The position numbers were made by a program, and so were the translations under genes. Source: an uncultured Christensenellaceae bacterium (lineage in GTDB: Bacteria > Bacillota > Clostridia > Christensenellales > Pumilibacteraceae). From it: a stretch of DNA of 64,000 nucleotides. The notes beneath the pieces are model-generated. The model worked only from the letters and a program-made list of their open reading frames with translations. It was not told the DNA's origin and made no database searches. Location of the stretch: NCBI GenBank assembly GCA_910587595.1, contig CAJULQ010000001.1, forward strand, positions 310,001-374,000, read 5' to 3'. This document shows, one piece after another, positions 25,349 through 34,365 of this stretch (its first letter is position 1; every line of letters begins with the position of its first letter).

Positions 25349-26500
25349 ATGATCTATTTTGACAATTCCGCCACCGGCGGCGTAAAGCCGGACGGCGTGA
25401 TCAATGCGGCGCAAAACGCCATGCGGTTTCTTTCGGCCAATCCCGGCCGCAGCGGGCACAGCCTTTCGCTCAAAGCGGGCATGCTCGTATACGACACGCG
25501 CAAAAAGGCGGCGCAGCTTTTGGGCGCGCCCGATCCCGAACGCGTGATCTTTCCGCTCAACTGCACGCAAGCGCTCAACACCGCCATTTTGGGGTCGGTG
25601 ATAAGCGGCGGCAACGTGGTGACCACGGCCAACGAACACAACAGCGTGCTTAGGCCGCTGTTCGAACTGCAACGCGCGGGGCGTATCACGGTGAGCGTGG
25701 TGTCGCCCGAACAAAACGGCGCCGTATCGGTGCAAGCCATCGAGCGCGCCGTTACGCCGCGCACCTATATGGTGGCCGTCAATCACATCAGCAACGTAAC
25801 GGGCGCGGTGGCGCCCATCGACGAAATCGGCAAATTTTGCCGCAAGCGCAAACTGCTGTTTTTGGTAGACGGCGCCCAAAGCGTGGGTTACGGCGAGTTG
25901 GATATGACCGAGCAAAATATAGACATGTTGGCGGTGGCGCCGCACAAAGGTTTGCGCGCATTGCAAGGCGTGGGCATCTTGGCGCTCGGCCCCGACGTGC
26001 AACTGCGCCCCACGCTGTTCGGCGGCACGGGCACGCAATCCGAAAGCGTGTTCCAACCCGACGAACTGCCCGAAGCCCTGGAGGCGGGCACGCTGCCCAC
26101 GCCCGCCATAGCCGCGCTTAACGCCGCCATAACGCACAACCAAAAAACGCGCGCCGAATCGCGACGCAAATTGCGCGAACTGAGCGCGTATCTTCTCGAA
26201 ATGCTCCCCCGCATTGCGGGCATACATATTTACACCGCGCCCGAAACGTATAACGGCATGGTGAGCTTTACCATAGACGGCATAGGGTCTATGGACGCAT
26301 GCAACATTTTGAGCAGTCAGTACGACATTGCCGTGCGCGGCGGGTTGCACTGCGCGCCGCTCGTGCACCGCCATTTGGGCACGTTGCAATCGGGTATCAT
26401 TCGCGCGTCTTTGGGCAGTGAAAACACCTTCGGCGAAGCCGACTTTTTCTTGCGCGCCGTGCGCGAGATCGCCCACACCGAACGCAACGGCACTTTATAG
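25349..26500 (+). CDS. class V aminotransferase, cysteine desulfurase family
   Basis: PLP enzyme expected to take sulfur (or selenium) from cysteine (selenocysteine). It has IYFDNSATGGVKPDGV at the start, TTANEHNSVLRPL, FLVDGAQSVGYGEL (Asp-Gln pair on the cofactor), VAPHKGLRALQGVG with the PLP lysine, and VRGGLHCAPLVHRHLG with the active-site Cys. At 383 residues it resembles the csd-like subfamily found beside DUF3343, rather than IscS or SufS. The ATG at 25349 matches the conserved beginning but has no good ribosome site; a 43-codon upstream extension is low-complexity. No iscU or suf genes are near. Confidence 0.9.
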   Translation: MIYFDNSATGGVKPDGVINAAQNAMRFLSANPGRSGHSLSLKAGMLVYDTRKKAAQLLGAPDPERVIFPLNCTQALNTAILGSVISGGNVVTTANEHNSVLRPLFELQRAGRITVSVVSPEQNGAVSVQAIERAVTPRTYMVAVNHISNVTGAVAPIDEIGKFCRKRKLLFLVDGAQSVGYGELDMTEQNIDMLAVAPHKGLRALQGVGILALGPDVQLRPTLFGGTGTQSESVFQPDELPEALEAGTLPTPAIAALNAAITHNQKTRAESRRKLRELSAYLLEMLPRIAGIHIYTAPETYNGMVSFTIDGIGSMDACNILSSQYDIAVRGGLHCAPLVHRHLGTLQSGIIRASLGSENTFGEADFFLRAVREIAHTERNGTL

Positions 26501-26556
26501 CGAAAAATGCCGTTTGGCGCGGGTAGTATGTAAGACATAATAAGACGATCGCCGCG

Positions 26557-26814
26557 TTATTCGTCGATCATGCCGAGCACGCTTTCCAGCTTTTGCCTTT
26601 GCTGTGCGCTGAGATGGGGCGAAAGCGTGTTGACAAAGCCGAGCAGTTGCACTTCGTCGAACGTGCCGTTTTGCTTTTGGGCGCGCACCATATCGATGAG
26701 CCGCCCTACAAGCGCGTCCTCGCTCAAGTTGCCGTATTTGCGCATGGCCTCGCTATACATCTGCTGTGCTTGCGCATTGTTTTTCTTACCCTCGTATCCG
26801 CGTAATTGTTTCAT
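26557..26814 (-). CDS. small helical protein, unknown function
   Basis: An 85-residue, charged, Gln-rich product with no signal peptide or membrane segment. It looks fully helical: KNNAQAQQMYSEAMRKYG, DALVGRLIDMVRAQKQNG, then LLGFVNTLSPHLSAQQRQKL. I do not recognise a family. It is convergent with the desulfurase and diverges from the small gene at 26890, also unknown; the pair may be related in function. The start ATG has a weak upstream site. Confidence 0.65.
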   Translation of the reverse strand: MKQLRGYEGKKNNAQAQQMYSEAMRKYGNLSEDALVGRLIDMVRAQKQNGTFDEVQLLGFVNTLSPHLSAQQRQKLESVLGMIDE

Positions 26815-26889
26815 ATTTTTACTCCCTCGCTACTATTATAAATATGCGGGGCGCATGCCGATCGTGCACCCGAGGAGGTAAAAAAGCCA

Positions 26890-27120
26890 ATGGATCTGAG
26901 CAATCTCCTTCCCTTGTTTTTGCAAAAAAACGGCGGCGAAGGCAACGAAAAAATGAATACCCTTCTTCGGTTTGCGCAAGGCGAAAAACCGGACATGGGC
27001 GCCGTGATGAACATGGCCATGCAAAATAAGAAGAAAAACGCGGCGGTGGGACTGCGTCCCATTGTGTCCGTCGCGTCGTATTCCATTTTGGGCAAACTGT
27101 GCAAGTGGGTGCTACTGTAA
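26890..27120 (+). CDS. small protein, unknown function
   Basis: A 76-residue product preceded by a very strong GAGGAGG ribosome site at 26872-26878, which argues that it is real. It begins MDLSNLLPLFLQKNGGEGN, is Met/Asn/Lys-rich in the middle (MGAVMNMAMQNKKKN) and ends with a hydrophobic stretch SVASYSILGKLCKWVLL that may touch the membrane. No family recognised. Its stop lies eight bases from the stop of the PucR-type regulator, with no terminator between them. The divergent partner at 26557-26814 is also short and unknown. Confidence 0.7.
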   Translation: MDLSNLLPLFLQKNGGEGNEKMNTLLRFAQGEKPDMGAVMNMAMQNKKKNAAVGLRPIVSVASYSILGKLCKWVLL

Positions 27121-27127
27121 CGCCCCG

Positions 27128-28189
27128 CTATCTGTTTTTATCGCCCGCTTGATTTTTCACCAGCTTGTTGAGCACGGTCAGCAACCGAAACGCCACCGAA
27201 TCGTTAAAGTGCCGCAGATTGAGGCCGGTGGCTTTTTCGATCTTGTCCAATCGATAGATGAGCGTGTTGCGGTGCATATACATACTTCGACTGGTTTCGG
27301 AAATGTTAAGAGAGTTTTTCAAAAACTCTTCGGCCGTATTCATCAGTTCGGGATCTTCCAAAATTTCCGCGCTGTCGCGGTCTAACAGCGTATCGAGATA
27401 TTTGGCCAACGATTCGGGCGGAATGTCGCTGAGCATTTTGATCATGATATATTCTTTATAGGAATATATGCGTTCGTTGGGCGTAAGCATCTTGCCGAAC
27501 GAATACGCCAAGCGGCAACGGCCGAAACAGTTGGGCACGTCGGCAAAGGCATGCACCGTGCCGCCCACGTTGATCACGAAATCGATGCGCAGTTCTTCTT
27601 TGATACTGTCGTATAACGTAAACGCAAAATCGGTGGCCGAACGGTATTCGTCGTCGGCGCCGCATTTTTTGATATACGCCACCGAGCGGTTGTCGACCGG
27701 CACGAGTATGTCGCCCGTTTCCGACATGGTTTCCAAAAAGTTTTTGAGCTCGTCCAATTTTTCGGGCACGTCGGCCACCAACGTGAGCACGTAGCCGTTA
27801 AACGGGTCGCCGTATTTTTTGAGCAGATCGCGCTCGTCCTCGCTCTCCGCCTCGCCCGTAAGATACAGCCGCAACTTTTCGGCCGACGACCGCTCTTTTT
27901 TGGGTTCGAGCGAACGCCCCTCTAAAAGCGGACGAAGTAGCGCCGCATAATTTCGGTAGGTTTCGCCGTCGCCGGCCAACACCACGGTAACGCCGTTTTT
28001 GAGCGGCAACACGGTGATCCGTTCGTTTTCGGGCTGGGTTATCTCTTTTTCGTTGCGCGAAAAGGAAAAATCCACGGCGGGACACCCCGGCGTACGGCAC
28101 AAAAGCGCGCCGCTTGCCGAAAAGGCCATCGCGTCTATGCCCGTGGTTTCTTTCACCGCTTTGAGTATGTCAGACAGTTCGTTCCCCAT
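27128..28189 (-). CDS. PucR/CdaR-type transcriptional regulator
   Basis: The 353-residue product ends in the PucR C-terminal helix-turn-helix: LKNSLNISETSRSMYMHRNTL-type motif with YMHRNTLIYRLDKIEKATG, at about residues 290-345. The N-terminal 80 residues may sense a ligand, and the middle is a degenerate cyclase-like region as in CdaR. Such proteins activate sugar-diacid, purine or amino-acid catabolism genes; the target is not evident here. A GGAG site is present. It follows the sulfhydrylase by 12 bases in the same direction and may be its co-transcribed regulator. Confidence 0.88.
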   Translation of the reverse strand: MGNELSDILKAVKETTGIDAMAFSASGALLCRTPGCPAVDFSFSRNEKEITQPENERITVLPLKNGVTVVLAGDGETYRNYAALLRPLLEGRSLEPKKERSSAEKLRLYLTGEAESEDERDLLKKYGDPFNGYVLTLVADVPEKLDELKNFLETMSETGDILVPVDNRSVAYIKKCGADDEYRSATDFAFTLYDSIKEELRIDFVINVGGTVHAFADVPNCFGRCRLAYSFGKMLTPNERIYSYKEYIMIKMLSDIPPESLAKYLDTLLDRDSAEILEDPELMNTAEEFLKNSLNISETSRSMYMHRNTLIYRLDKIEKATGLNLRHFNDSVAFRLLTVLNKLVKNQAGDKNR

Positions 28190-28201
28190 GCTTTCTCCGC
28201 G

Positions 28202-29464
28202 TTATATTTTTTTCAACCCGCGTTCTATGTCTTTCACGATATCCACTTTGGACTCTATGCCCACCGACAGCCGAATGGTGCCGGGGTTCACGCCCGCCGC
28301 CGCCAATTGCGCGTCGGTGAGTTGTCGGTGCGTGCTGGACGCGGGATGCAACACCGAAGTGCGCGCGTCCGCCACGTGCACCACAATGGCCGCCAATTCC
28401 AAGCTGTCCATAAAGCGCACCGCTTTTTCGCGCGAGCCGAGATCGAACGAGATAACGCCGCTGCCCATGCCCCCGCAATATTTTTGGCAGAGATCGTAGC
28501 TTTTATCGCCGTATAGCGCGGGATAGCGCACCCACTGCACCCGCTTGTCGCTCTTTAACAAGCGCGCGGCCTCCAAGGCGTTTTCGCTGTGCGCGGGCAT
28601 ACGCAAATGCAACGTTTCCATGCCGAGGTTGAGCAAAAACGCATTCATGGGGCTGGGCGCCGCGCCCAGATCGCGCATGAGTTGCACGCGCGCCTTCACG
28701 ATAAAGGCGGCCGCGCCGAACGTTTTGGTGTAGCTCAAACCGTGATAGCTGGCGTCCGGCTCGGTAAGACCGGGAAATTTTCCGGCGGCGGCGTAATCGA
28801 ATTTGCCGCCGTCCACGATCATGCCGCCCAACGCCACGGCATGCCCGTCCAAATATTTAGACGTGGAATACACCACGATGTCGGCGCCGAAATCGAGCGG
28901 ACGGCACAACACGGGCGTGGCGAACGTATTGTCTACGATAAGCGGGATCTTGTGCTTGTGCGCCACGCGCGCAACGGCGGAAATATCCGCCACCGTCACG
29001 GCGGGATTGGCGATGGTTTCGGCAAACACCGCTTTGGTGTTGTCTTGTATCGCCTTGTCGAGCTGTTCGCAATCGTTTATATCCACAAACGTGGTTTCTA
29101 TACCGAATTTTTTAAGCGTTACGGCAAACAAGTTCACGGTGCCGCCGTACAGTTCGGATGCGGCCACGATATGATCGCCCGCCGACGCCAAATTGGTCAC
29201 CGCCAACAGCGACGCCGCTTGCCCCGAACTCGTCATCATGGCGCCCACGCCGCCGTCGAGATCATTGATCTTCGCCTCCACCGCCGCCACGGTGGGATTG
29301 GCCAAACGGGTATAGAAAAACCCGTCTTTTTTGAGATCGAATAAATCGCCCACGTCGTCGGTAGACGCATACTTAAAGGTAGTGGACATGGCGATGGGCA
29401 ACACGCGAGGTTCCCCGCTTTTGGGATCATATCCGCTTTGCACGCATTTTGTTTCTTTTTCCAT
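28202..29464 (-). CDS. O-acetylhomoserine sulfhydrylase / Cys-Met metabolism PLP enzyme
   Basis: PLP enzyme of the trans-sulfuration family; it most resembles O-acetylhomoserine aminocarboxypropyltransferase, which makes homocysteine from sulfide, though methionine gamma-lyase cannot be ruled out. Key stretches are FFYTRLANPTVAAVEAKI, GGVGAMMTSSGQAA, LIVDNTFATPVLCRPLDFGA and YSTSKYLDGHAVALGG with the PLP lysine. The ATG at 29464 with AAGGATA upstream gives 420 residues and overlaps the comF end by 38 bases. No homoserine acyltransferase is nearby. Confidence 0.9.
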   Translation of the reverse strand: MEKETKCVQSGYDPKSGEPRVLPIAMSTTFKYASTDDVGDLFDLKKDGFFYTRLANPTVAAVEAKINDLDGGVGAMMTSSGQAASLLAVTNLASAGDHIVAASELYGGTVNLFAVTLKKFGIETTFVDINDCEQLDKAIQDNTKAVFAETIANPAVTVADISAVARVAHKHKIPLIVDNTFATPVLCRPLDFGADIVVYSTSKYLDGHAVALGGMIVDGGKFDYAAAGKFPGLTEPDASYHGLSYTKTFGAAAFIVKARVQLMRDLGAAPSPMNAFLLNLGMETLHLRMPAHSENALEAARLLKSDKRVQWVRYPALYGDKSYDLCQKYCGGMGSGVISFDLGSREKAVRFMDSLELAAIVVHVADARTSVLHPASSTHRQLTDAQLAAAGVNPGTIRLSVGIESKVDIVKDIERGLKKI

Positions 29465-30200
29465 TTTTCTTATCCTTATGATCTTTTTTTTGGGTCTGTT
29501 TGTATTCCACCGAGGCAAACGTTAAAACGTATACTTTTTCAACGCCCGCCCGCAGTAGCATGCGGGTGCATTCGGCGGCGGTGGCGCCCGTGGTGAGCAC
29601 GTCGTCTATCAAAAGCACCGTTTTGCCCTTCGCCCCGTCTGCCTCCGCCGACGGCGCGAACGTATTGCGCACCGCATTTTTCCGTTCGTCGTAGCTAAGC
29701 CCCACCATGTGTTTGCCGCGCACCGTTTTAGCGAGCAGTTCGCGGTCGGGTTTACGGATACGCGCGCCTACCTCTTTGGCCAGCAGTTGCGACTGGTTGT
29801 AGCCGCGCATGCCCTTGTCCCGTTTGTGCATGGGCACAAACGTCACCACGTCGGGGTCCCAATCGGTTTTATAGTACGTATCGGCCATAAATTCGGCCAT
29901 CACGGCGGCCAAGAACCGCATTTCGCGGAATTTGAGCCGATGCACGAGCGTGGCCGCCTCGTCGCGGTACGCAAACGAAGAGCGGGCGGCCGCAAACGGA
30001 AAACGCGTTTGCTTGCACCGATCGCACACCGCGTTTTGCGCCAAAACGGGCGCGCCGCATACCGTGCAAAATACGTTATTATACGGCAACGTGCACGCAC
30101 GACACAAACCGTTGTGCGCGTACCCGTCCAACTCGGTATCGCAAACGATACACTTTATGTCGCGCGGATACACGGCATTCCATAGCAGTTGTTTGTCCAC
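29427..30200 (-). CDS. comF: ComF family protein
   Basis: A phosphoribosyltransferase-like protein needed for DNA uptake in competent bacteria, and present in many others. The N-terminal zinc ribbon has CIVCDTELDG, CRAC, FCTVCGAP and CDRC pairs, and the C-terminal part has the PRPP-binding loop VLLIDDVLTTGATAAEC. The protein ends in a very basic tail (KKDHKDKKNGKRNKMRAKR). The start is unsure: I chose the GTG at 30200, six bases after the ilvE stop; a TTG at 30227 inside ilvE is the alternative. Neither has a ribosome site, which points to coupled translation. Confidence 0.85.
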   Translation of the reverse strand: MDKQLLWNAVYPRDIKCIVCDTELDGYAHNGLCRACTLPYNNVFCTVCGAPVLAQNAVCDRCKQTRFPFAAARSSFAYRDEAATLVHRLKFREMRFLAAVMAEFMADTYYKTDWDPDVVTFVPMHKRDKGMRGYNQSQLLAKEVGARIRKPDRELLAKTVRGKHMVGLSYDERKNAVRNTFAPSAEADGAKGKTVLLIDDVLTTGATAAECTRMLLRAGVEKVYVLTFASVEYKQTQKKDHKDKKNGKRNKMRAKRI

Positions 30201-30205
30201 CGGCG

Positions 30206-31264
30206 TTACGCTATGCGGACCACCCAACCGAACGGATCGGGTAATACACCCGTTTGTATGCCCGTGAGCGTATCGTAGGCCATGCGCGAGATCTCGCCCA
30301 TTTTGCCGCCGTTGATCACGTAGTCTTTGCCGTTATACCCCACGCGACCCACCGGCGAGATGACCGCCGCCGTGCCCGTGCCGAAGATCTCGGTGCACGC
30401 GCCGCTCTCTATCCCCTCGATCACTTCCGCTATGGATACGAGCCGCTCTTCCGTGGGAATGTTTTTGCTGCGCAACAGTTCCAAAATACTGCGCCGCGTG
30501 ATCCCCGGCAAAATGCTGCCCGCCAAAGCGGGCGTTACCGCCTTGCCTTTCAGCACGAAAAAGATATTCATAGACCCCACTTCTTCCACGTATTTGTGTT
30601 CGCGGGCGTCTAACCACATCACTTGATCGTATCCCAGCGCGTTGGCTTTTTCACCGCCCTTTAAGCTGGCGGCATAGTTGCCCGCTACCTTGTGGTGTCC
30701 CGTGCCGCCCTTGGAGGCTCGCACGTATTCTTGTTCCACATACAGCCCCACCGGCTCTAGGCCGTGCGCGTAATAGGCCCCCACGGGGCTCAATATGATA
30801 AAGAAGATATATTTTTTGGAGGCATGCACGCCCAGCGCGGCGTCGGTGGCGATCACGCTGGGGCGGATATACAGCGCCGTGCCCGGCTCCGTGGGGATCC
30901 AATCTTTTTCCATCAACACCAACTTCGTAAGGCAGTCGGTCACGAAATCCACGTCTACGGGCGGTATGCACACGCGGTCGCCCGAATCGTTGAGCCGCAA
31001 AAAGTTGTCGCGCGGGCGGAACAGTCGGATCTCGCCGTTTTGATTTTTATACGCCTTGGTCCCCTCGAAAATGGCTTGCGCGTAATGAAACACCGCCGTG
31101 CTGGGATCGAGCGAAAAGGGTGCGTACGGCGTAATGCGCGCGTTGCCCCAAGCGCCGTTTTCGTATTCCATCACAAACATTCGGTCGGTAAAATATTTGC
31201 CGAATCCCAACGCGCCCGTCGGTTTTTGCTTTTTCTCTTTTCCTTCCACGATCTTCAATTCCAT
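30206..31264 (-). CDS. ilvE: branched-chain amino acid aminotransferase
   Basis: Fold-type IV PLP enzyme for the last step of leucine, isoleucine and valine synthesis or the first of their breakdown. The 352 residues match the longer class (BCAT II). Motifs: HYAQAIFEGTKAYK, KVAGNYAASLKGGEKA, LDAREHKYVEEVGSMNIFFV and FGTGTAAVISPVGRV. A GGAG site precedes the ATG by eight bases. No T-box or leucine leader is visible in the 58 bases upstream. It runs in the same direction as comF and the sulfhydrylase. Confidence 0.95.
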   Translation of the reverse strand: MELKIVEGKEKKQKPTGALGFGKYFTDRMFVMEYENGAWGNARITPYAPFSLDPSTAVFHYAQAIFEGTKAYKNQNGEIRLFRPRDNFLRLNDSGDRVCIPPVDVDFVTDCLTKLVLMEKDWIPTEPGTALYIRPSVIATDAALGVHASKKYIFFIILSPVGAYYAHGLEPVGLYVEQEYVRASKGGTGHHKVAGNYAASLKGGEKANALGYDQVMWLDAREHKYVEEVGSMNIFFVLKGKAVTPALAGSILPGITRRSILELLRSKNIPTEERLVSIAEVIEGIESGACTEIFGTGTAAVISPVGRVGYNGKDYVINGGKMGEISRMAYDTLTGIQTGVLPDPFGWVVRIA

Positions 31265-31322
31265 GCTATGTACTCCTTTTCTATTCTCGCACGGTTTTGC
31301 TCGTCCGATATTTTTTGCCGCT

Positions 31323-31937
31323 TTACGTTGCGTCGCGCTCGGCGCGTCCGTTGCCGAGCGGCACGATCTCGCACTTGCCTTGGGTAAGCGCTTGCCACTC
31401 GCGCTCGAATGCGTCGCCGTCGGTGGCGGCGCAACGAACGTCTACCGTTTTATTATACTCCATCCCGATCAATTTATAAAGCGATTGCACCCGCCTTTTT
31501 TCGATTTTTTTCCACACCGCGTAATCGAGCCGCACCGAATACAGCGCGCAATCGGCCACCTCCGTTTTATGCGCGACGCATAGCGTTTCGACCGCCGTGT
31601 GCGTATACGCGCGCACCAGCCCGCCCGCGCCCAGCTTTATGCCGCCGAAGTAGCGCACCACCGCCACCAACGTGTTGCAAAGCTTTGCCGTGCGGATACA
31701 CTCCATGATGGGCATGCCCGCCGTGCCCGACGGTTCGCCGTCGTCGCAACTGCGCGAACTTTCTTCGGTAAGGTATGCGTAGCATACGTGCGTGCAGTCG
31801 CCGTATCGGCGGCGAATATTCGCCACGACTTCGGCGGCTTGCTCGTCCGATTCCACCCGTCGGCACAGTCCGATAAACTTGGAGCGTTGCACCTCATACA
31901 CATATTCGCCGTTGTCCGCCGTGACGAACGCGCTCAT
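31323..31937 (-). CDS. YigZ/IMPACT family protein
   Basis: The UPF0029 N-terminal domain is diagnostic: RSKFIGLCRRVESDEQA, HVCYAYLTEESSRSCDDGEPSGTAG-type motif (SCDDGEPSGTAGMPI) and VVRYFGGIKLGAGGLVRAY. A smaller C-terminal domain follows. 204 residues is normal. The molecular role of bacterial YigZ is not settled; eukaryotic IMPACT regulates Gcn2. Its ATG overlaps the tyrS stop (ATGA), so it is co-translated with tyrS. Confidence 0.92.
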   Translation of the reverse strand: MSAFVTADNGEYVYEVQRSKFIGLCRRVESDEQAAEVVANIRRRYGDCTHVCYAYLTEESSRSCDDGEPSGTAGMPIMECIRTAKLCNTLVAVVRYFGGIKLGAGGLVRAYTHTAVETLCVAHKTEVADCALYSVRLDYAVWKKIEKRRVQSLYKLIGMEYNKTVDVRCAATDGDAFEREWQALTQGKCEIVPLGNGRAERDAT

Positions 31938-33151
31938 TTGCGTTCCACGCGCAAGTGCACTTTTTTACCTTTGTGCAAGATAAACGTGCTGTCGGCCGTA
32001 TACATTGTCAGCGTGTCGGTGGGCGCCGCCACCTTTTGTTCGCCGATCTTAACGCCGCCGCCCTCTATGAGCCGCCGCGCCTCGCTCTTGCTGCTCGCCA
32101 CGCCCACGGCCGTTAAAATATCCACTACCGCCGCATCTGCGGACGCCGAAACGGTTACGGTGGGCATTTGCGCCGCCGCGCCGCCAAACGCCGCCTGCGC
32201 CTGTTCTTGCGCCGTGAGCGCCGCCTCCTCGCCGTGTATGAGCTTTGTCACCTCGAAAGCCAACCGTTTTTTGGCCTCATTGATGCGCTCGTCCACATGC
32301 TTTGTAAGCTCCTCTATTTCTTGCAGATCCATAAAGGTCAACAGCTTTAAGCACTCGGCCACTTTCACGTCTTCCACGTTGCGGAAGTATTGGTAGAACT
32401 CGTACGGCGTGGTTTTTTCGCCGTCTAACCACAGCGCGCCTTTGGCCGTTTTGCCCATCTTTTTGCCTTCGCTCGTAAGTAGCAACTTAAAGGTCATGGC
32501 ATACGCATCGGTGCGTTCGAATCGGCGGATAAGATCAGCGCCCGCCAAAATATTGCTCCACTGGTCGTTGCCGCCGATCTCCAACTTGCAGCCGTATTTT
32601 CTGTAAAGCACCAAAAAGTCGTAGGCTTGCATGGGCATATAGTTGAACTCCAAAAAGCTCAAACCCTTTTCCATACGCGTCTTAAAACAGTCGGACGTGA
32701 GCATTTTGTTCACCGAAAAATAGGCGCCCACCTCGCGCAAAAAGTCCACGTAATTCAGGTTTAACAGCCAATCGGCGTTGTTGACCATAACGGCCGCATT
32801 GTCGCCCGAAAAGGTAACGAACCGCGAAAGCTGTTTTTGAAAACACGCCACGTTGTGCGCAATGGTTTCTTTGGTCATCATCTGTCGCATATCGGTGCGC
32901 CCCGACGGATCGCCCACCATGGCGGTGCCGCCGCCGATGAGCGCGATGGGTTTGTGCCCCGCGCGTTGCATGTGCGCCATGGCCATCACGGGGATATAAT
33001 GCCCTATGTGCAAACTGTCGGCCGTGGGATCGAACCCTACGTAAAAGGGAACGCTCTCGCTATCGAGCAGCTTGCGCATATCCTCCTCGAAAACCGTTTG
33101 TCCTATAAATCCGCGCTCGTACAGCGTGTCCAACACATTTTTTGCCGCCAT
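31934..33151 (-). CDS. tyrS: tyrosyl-tRNA synthetase
   Basis: Class I synthetase charging tRNA-Tyr. The HIGH motif appears as DSLHIGHYIPV near residue 47, and the KMSKS loop as GKKMGKTAKG near 233. A C-terminal S4 RNA-binding domain spans about 335-405 (SSKSEARRLIEGGGVKIGEQ). 405 residues is the usual length. The start overlaps the stop of the aminotransferase upstream (TAATG), so it depends on that message. No T-box leader is visible, although tyrS often has one in Bacillota. Confidence 0.96.
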   Translation of the reverse strand: MAAKNVLDTLYERGFIGQTVFEEDMRKLLDSESVPFYVGFDPTADSLHIGHYIPVMAMAHMQRAGHKPIALIGGGTAMVGDPSGRTDMRQMMTKETIAHNVACFQKQLSRFVTFSGDNAAVMVNNADWLLNLNYVDFLREVGAYFSVNKMLTSDCFKTRMEKGLSFLEFNYMPMQAYDFLVLYRKYGCKLEIGGNDQWSNILAGADLIRRFERTDAYAMTFKLLLTSEGKKMGKTAKGALWLDGEKTTPYEFYQYFRNVEDVKVAECLKLLTFMDLQEIEELTKHVDERINEAKKRLAFEVTKLIHGEEAALTAQEQAQAAFGGAAAQMPTVTVSASADAAVVDILTAVGVASSKSEARRLIEGGGVKIGEQKVAAPTDTLTMYTADSTFILHKGKKVHLRVERK

Positions 33152-34353
33152 TATTTTCTCTCCTTTGCGATCTCTTCTTTGAAAAACGTTCCCAACGCGC
33201 GCATCCCCTCGTCTATTTTTTGCTCGGATGCGTTGGAATAATTGAGCCGAACGGTGTTTGCGCCGCCGCCGTCGGCATAAAACACATTGCCTTGTATGTA
33301 GGCCACGTTGCGCGCCACCGCCTTATGCAACAGCGCTTGGGTGTCTAACCGCGTACCCTCGAACGCGCCCCACACGAATAGTCCGCCGTCGGGATCGGTG
33401 TGCGTAAACTCCGCGGGCATATACCGTTCTATGCCGCGCATCATGGCTTGTTTGCGCGCATGATACAGCGGCAAGCTTTTTTGCACCGACGGTTCCAACA
33501 GTCCGCGGCGGCAATACTCCGCCGTAACGGCTTGCGCCGGCAAACTCGTGTGCAAGTCGGTGCCTTGCTTGCCTACGGCCATTTTTCGGATCACGTCGGC
33601 GTTGCCGATCGCCGCCCCTACCCTTAGCCCCGGCGACAGAATCTTACTGAAAGACATTTGATACACCACGTTGTCCTCTTGGGCGAACGAATACAGCGCG
33701 TTCACTTTCTCGCCCGAAAAGCGCAACCGCGCGTAGGGGTCGTCTTCCAAAACGGGCAACCCGTATTTGGCCGTGATACGGGCAATTTGCACACGGTTTT
33801 CGGCCGTATACGTCTTGCCCGTAGGGTTTGAGAAAGTGGGCACCGTATACAAAAATTTGGGTTTATACGTTTGTATCTTTTGTTCCAAATCGTCCGTGTC
33901 CAATCCCTCGTTGCAAGCGTGCACCCCGATCGCTACGGCCTCGTAGGAATGAAAGATCTGCAAAGCCGCCAAATACGTGGGGTCTTCCACCAGCACCACG
34001 TCGCCCTTATTGAGAAAGCTTTTGCACATGAGGTCTATGCCTTGCTGTCCGCCGCTTAAGATCAAAACGCTCGAAGTGTCGCGCAGTTGCACGCCGAACG
34101 CTTGCGCAAGCTTTACCGCTTCGTCTTGTAGCGGCGCATACCCTTCGGTGGTGCCGTATTGCAACAATCGAAAAGCGTCGTCGCGGCCGAGAACGTCTTG
34201 CGCGATCTCTTGCACGGCTTGCGTGGGCAACGCCTCGGTAGCGGGCAATCCGCCCGCAAACGAAATGATCTCGGGGCGCGACAACAGCTTGAATATTTCG
34301 CGCGTTGCCGTGCCGTTCATATTGGCCATTCTGTCACTGAACGTAAATTGCAT
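33151..34353 (-). CDS. class I PLP aminotransferase, LysN/MocR-like
   Basis: A stand-alone aminotransferase of the 2-aminoadipate/aromatic type. It begins FSDRMANMNGTATREIFKLL, contains ISFAGGLPATEALP, the aspartate region VVLVEDPTYLAAL, FSNPTGKTY and the PLP lysine in QMSFSKILSPGLRVG. The first residues match the family, with no HTH domain. Likely substrates are aromatic or branched-chain amino acids; the sequence does not settle it. It lies upstream of tyrS and its stop overlaps the tyrS start. Confidence 0.9.
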   Translation of the reverse strand: MQFTFSDRMANMNGTATREIFKLLSRPEIISFAGGLPATEALPTQAVQEIAQDVLGRDDAFRLLQYGTTEGYAPLQDEAVKLAQAFGVQLRDTSSVLILSGGQQGIDLMCKSFLNKGDVVLVEDPTYLAALQIFHSYEAVAIGVHACNEGLDTDDLEQKIQTYKPKFLYTVPTFSNPTGKTYTAENRVQIARITAKYGLPVLEDDPYARLRFSGEKVNALYSFAQEDNVVYQMSFSKILSPGLRVGAAIGNADVIRKMAVGKQGTDLHTSLPAQAVTAEYCRRGLLEPSVQKSLPLYHARKQAMMRGIERYMPAEFTHTDPDGGLFVWGAFEGTRLDTQALLHKAVARNVAYIQGNVFYADGGGANTVRLNYSNASEQKIDEGMRALGTFFKEEIAKERK

Positions 34354-34365
34354 TGTCCTATTCTC

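Noticed and set aside
25196..26476. Minus-strand frame of 426 codons opposite the cysteine desulfurase
   Set aside because: Arg/His/Ala-rich shadow; the plus strand has all PLP-enzyme motifs.
31265..31322. T-box or amino-acid leader before ilvE, and likewise for tyrS
   Set aside because: Only 58 bases precede ilvE and none precede tyrS, too little for a T-box; no conserved T-box core was seen.
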